Shown piece by piece: positions 45,947-47,450 of a stretch of DNA of 47,450 bases. Location of the stretch: NCBI GenBank assembly GCA_900548115.1, contig URJL01000011.1:1-47450 (forward strand), read 5' to 3'. The notes under the pieces were generated by a model, which saw nothing but the letters and a program-made list of their open reading frames with translations, searched no databases and had not been told where the DNA came from. The position numbers and the translations under genes were made by a program. How positions within the stretch are numbered: position 1 is the first letter of the stretch; each line of letters starts with the position of its first letter. Origin of the DNA: an uncultured Eubacteriales bacterium. Its GTDB lineage: Bacteria; Bacillota; Clostridia; Oscillospirales; CAG-382.

Positions 45947-46489
45947 TTACGAAACCGAATGTTTCGCCTCGGAATCGGAAATCGTGCCGAGCGAAGGCGA
46001 GGCGGAATAGGCGGGAAGCATCTCACGGCGAACGCAGCTTTGCAAAACGCGCTTGAGCCGCGGACGGTTGTACCGTTGAATGATCATGCAGGGGACGTTA
46101 GTAAAAAGATAAAGAATATAAACGATGACGGCTGCGGCGGGGCGCAGAAAATGAAAACAGCCGTACAGCCCCGAGAGGCACAAAAGATAATGCACAAATT
46201 CGGCGACGCAGGTCTCCTGAAGCATGATCGAAAGCTTCTTTGCCGAAATCGTACCGCTCAAATTTTTGGAGGGAATAAGCGACGGCACGATGCGGCTCAT
46301 GTCGGGTACTTTTCCCTGCCACGATTTGATGCCCAGCTTTTCGTAAATCTCCCCGTCCTTTTCAAAGGAAAATGTGCGATAGGGAAAGGCGTCGGGGTTA
46401 AAGTGATGATAGCGCGAGGAAAGCCGACCGACCACAAACCCGAGAGCACCCGTCAAAGAGAGAAAGATGATACAGTTTACCAGCGGCAT
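45947..46489 (-). CDS. CrtO-like (glycosyl-diaponeurosporenoate acyltransferase family) membrane protein
   Basis: The 180-residue protein has two or three hydrophobic helices and the conserved central phrases FPYRTFSFEKDGEIYEKLGI, KSWQGKVPDMSRIVPSL, and QETCVAEFVHYLLCL. The end is NVPCMIIQRYNRPRLKRVL. These match the CrtO acyltransferase family, which in staphylococci adds a fatty acid to a carotenoid glycoside. No carotenoid genes are nearby, so another glycolipid is likely. The start ATG 46489 is set by AAAGGAG, not by the longer frame. Confidence 0.8.
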   Translation of the reverse strand: MPLVNCIIFLSLTGALGFVVGRLSSRYHHFNPDAFPYRTFSFEKDGEIYEKLGIKSWQGKVPDMSRIVPSLIPSKNLSGTISAKKLSIMLQETCVAEFVHYLLCLSGLYGCFHFLRPAAAVIVYILYLFTNVPCMIIQRYNRPRLKRVLQSCVRREMLPAYSASPSLGTISDSEAKHSVS

Positions 46490-46585
46490 GGGAGCGCTCC
46501 TTTCCGTTTTGAATCGGCTTTCTCGTCCGATTCGGTTCGCTTTTGTTCCGTGCGGCGCACGGGAACGAAACATCGGCTATCCCTA

Positions 46586-46613
46586 ATTATAGCATAAAAA
46601 AAGAAAAAGTCAA
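46586..46613 (-). promoter_or_regulatory. Promoter of the acyltransferase/PAP2 operon
   Basis: On the minus strand: TTGACT-N16-TATAAT, about 90 bases upstream of the acyltransferase start. It is divergent from the trmO promoter. Confidence 0.82.
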
Positions 46614-46684
46614 CGGTTTGTGCGACAGATTTCGTCAAAGAAGGGCGGGACTTTTTGCCTTTTTCGACAATTTTTCTTTTGCCC

Positions 46685-46712
46685 TTGACAAACCCGAACA
46701 TTTCGGTAAAAT
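46685..46712 (+). promoter_or_regulatory. Promoter of trmO
   Basis: TTGACA-N16-TAAAAT, about 70 bases upstream of the trmO start. Confidence 0.78.
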
Positions 46713-46783
46713 ATATAGGTAGGGAGAGTATGCGTTTTTTTGCCGCCTGTCCCTATTGTTAACAAAAATCAAGGAACATTTTC

Positions 46784-47450
46784 ATGGAAGATATCGTCAA
46801 AATCATAGCGCACATACGAACCGATTTCCCCGAAAAATTCGGCATTCCGCGTCAAAGCGGTCTGCACCGCGGTCTTTCGGTCATCGAATTTGAAAAGGAA
46901 TATCGCACGGACGAAGCCCTTCGCGGAATCGAGGGCTATTCTCATTTGTGGCTGATCTGGAAATTTTCGAAAGCCGAACGAAAAGGATGGTCTCCGACCG
47001 TCCGCCCGCCGCGCCTCGGCGGAAACGTCCGTATGGGTGTTTTTGCGACGCGCTCGCCCTTTCGACCGAATCCCATCGGGCTTTCGTCGGTTGAGCTTTG
47101 CGAAGTGAAAAAGACCGAAAACGGAAGCGTTTTGGTCGTGCGGGGAGCCGATCTCGCAAACGGCACGCCGATCTACGACATCAAGCCGTATCTTGCTTTC
47201 ACCGACAGCCATCCCGATGCGCGGGGCGGCTTTTCGGACGAAAAGCGCGATTATCGCCTGACGGTCGAGATCCCGAACGAGCTTCTTCTCCTTTTGCCCG
47301 AAGAAAAACGCCCGATCCTTGCCGAGATCCTCGAACAGGATCCGCGCCCGGCTTATATCGACGACCCCGAGCGAATTTACGGTTTTCCCTTTGCGGGATT
47401 CGAAATTCGCTTTCGCGTTTGTCGAGAACGCCTTTTTGTCACCGAAGTGC
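46784..47450 (+). CDS. trmO: tRNA (t6A37)-methyltransferase TrmO (partial at window end)
   Basis: The frame from ATG 46784 stays open to the last base: 222 codons, close to the family's usual 230 or so. It has the TsaA/YaeB-type beta-barrel: KIIAHIRTDFPEKFGIPRQS (about 5-25), GIEGYSHLWLIWKF (about 48-61), the GNVRMGVFATRSPFRPNPIGLS signature (about 82-104), and GADLANGTPIYDIKPYL (about 123-139). TrmO methylates N6 of t6A37 in tRNA using SAM. AAGGAAC precedes the ATG. The stop is beyond the window. Confidence 0.93.
   Translation, partial: MEDIVKIIAHIRTDFPEKFGIPRQSGLHRGLSVIEFEKEYRTDEALRGIEGYSHLWLIWKFSKAERKGWSPTVRPPRLGGNVRMGVFATRSPFRPNPIGLSSVELCEVKKTENGSVLVVRGADLANGTPIYDIKPYLAFTDSHPDARGGFSDEKRDYRLTVEIPNELLLLLPEEKRPILAEILEQDPRPAYIDDPERIYGFPFAGFEIRFRVCRERLFVTEV

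Noticed and set aside
1..47450. A CRISPR array, prophage, rRNA operon or replication origin.
   Set aside because: No regularly spaced direct repeats, no phage structural or integrase genes, no rRNA sequence and no DnaA-box cluster were seen on either strand.

Overview
The window looks like a chromosomal contig from a Gram-positive, endospore-lineage member of the Bacillota, most likely class Clostridia. The lines of evidence are the nusB / M22-paralogue / xseA operon order, mraZ-rsmH followed by a PASTA-containing PBP2/SpoVD, a YlmC/YmxH-type PRC-barrel protein, secreted proteins with S-layer-homology (SLH) repeats, anaerobe redox proteins (rubrerythrin and a ferredoxin-thioredoxin-reductase-like protein), QueH, and TnpV and IS256 remnants. 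Genus and species cannot be read from the sequence. The first 51 bases are not biological. They are an Illumina P7/Nextera adapter with an i7 index, so the contig really starts at base 52, inside xseA.

Layout. 52-1904: xseA (partial), a TsaD/Kae1-like paralogue and nusB, overlapping by ATGA junctions behind a consensus promoter. 1905-2640: a divergent pair, a ribbon-helix-helix regulator and a small SLOG/DUF2493 protein, around a 19-bp palindrome. 2798-10006: an ECF sigma factor, its probable membrane anti-sigma partner, two small proteins (one clearly secreted) and four tandem secreted proteins, three or four of them SLH-like. 10157-12650: ftsH and a DUF308 membrane protein. 12665-14255 (minus): a redox operon (cytidine deaminase, ferredoxin-thioredoxin-reductase-like, thioredoxin, rubrerythrin). 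14352-16295: mntP behind a terminator-like leader hairpin, then a YkvI-like transporter. 16304-20017 (minus): a P-loop protein with a structured leader, a large SLH plus SGNH-hydrolase protein and a YtxH-like peptide. 20101-26661: a sugar locus (2-hydroxyacid dehydrogenase and AraC regulator, divergent from a fucose/arabinose-isomerase-family protein and a 1013-residue glycosidase-like protein).

26756-28673: a methyltransferase, then a decayed stretch (5' stub of an ABC transporter and 3' stub of an HxlR regulator), a cupin and tRNA-Pro(CGG). 28795-32530: queH and a LysR regulator, divergent from a cytidylate-kinase-like protein and a MATE exporter. 32696-33702: a graveyard of mobile and broken genes (AraC, EcfT, IS256 transposase, TnpV) directly on the 3' side of tRNA-Leu(CAG). 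33986-45103: ylmC and then a slimmed division and cell-wall (dcw) cluster: mraZ, rsmH, an FtsL-like protein, a SpoVD/PBP2-like PBP, mraY, ftsW, murG, ftsQ and ftsZ, with no mur ligases and no ftsA. 45194-46489 (minus): a PAP2-type membrane phosphatase/transferase and a CrtO-like acyltransferase. 46784 to the end: trmO, cut by the window edge.

Most of the window is ordinary housekeeping sequence with clear sigma-A-type promoters (-35/-10 spacing 16-17) and strong intrinsic terminators. The parts that deserve a second look are the ECF/SLH surface-protein cluster, the RHH-SLOG pair, the leaders of mntP and of the P-loop gene, the compact FTR-like redox operon, the unusual FtsW and FtsZ, and the two decayed stretches that both lie on the 3' side of a tRNA gene.
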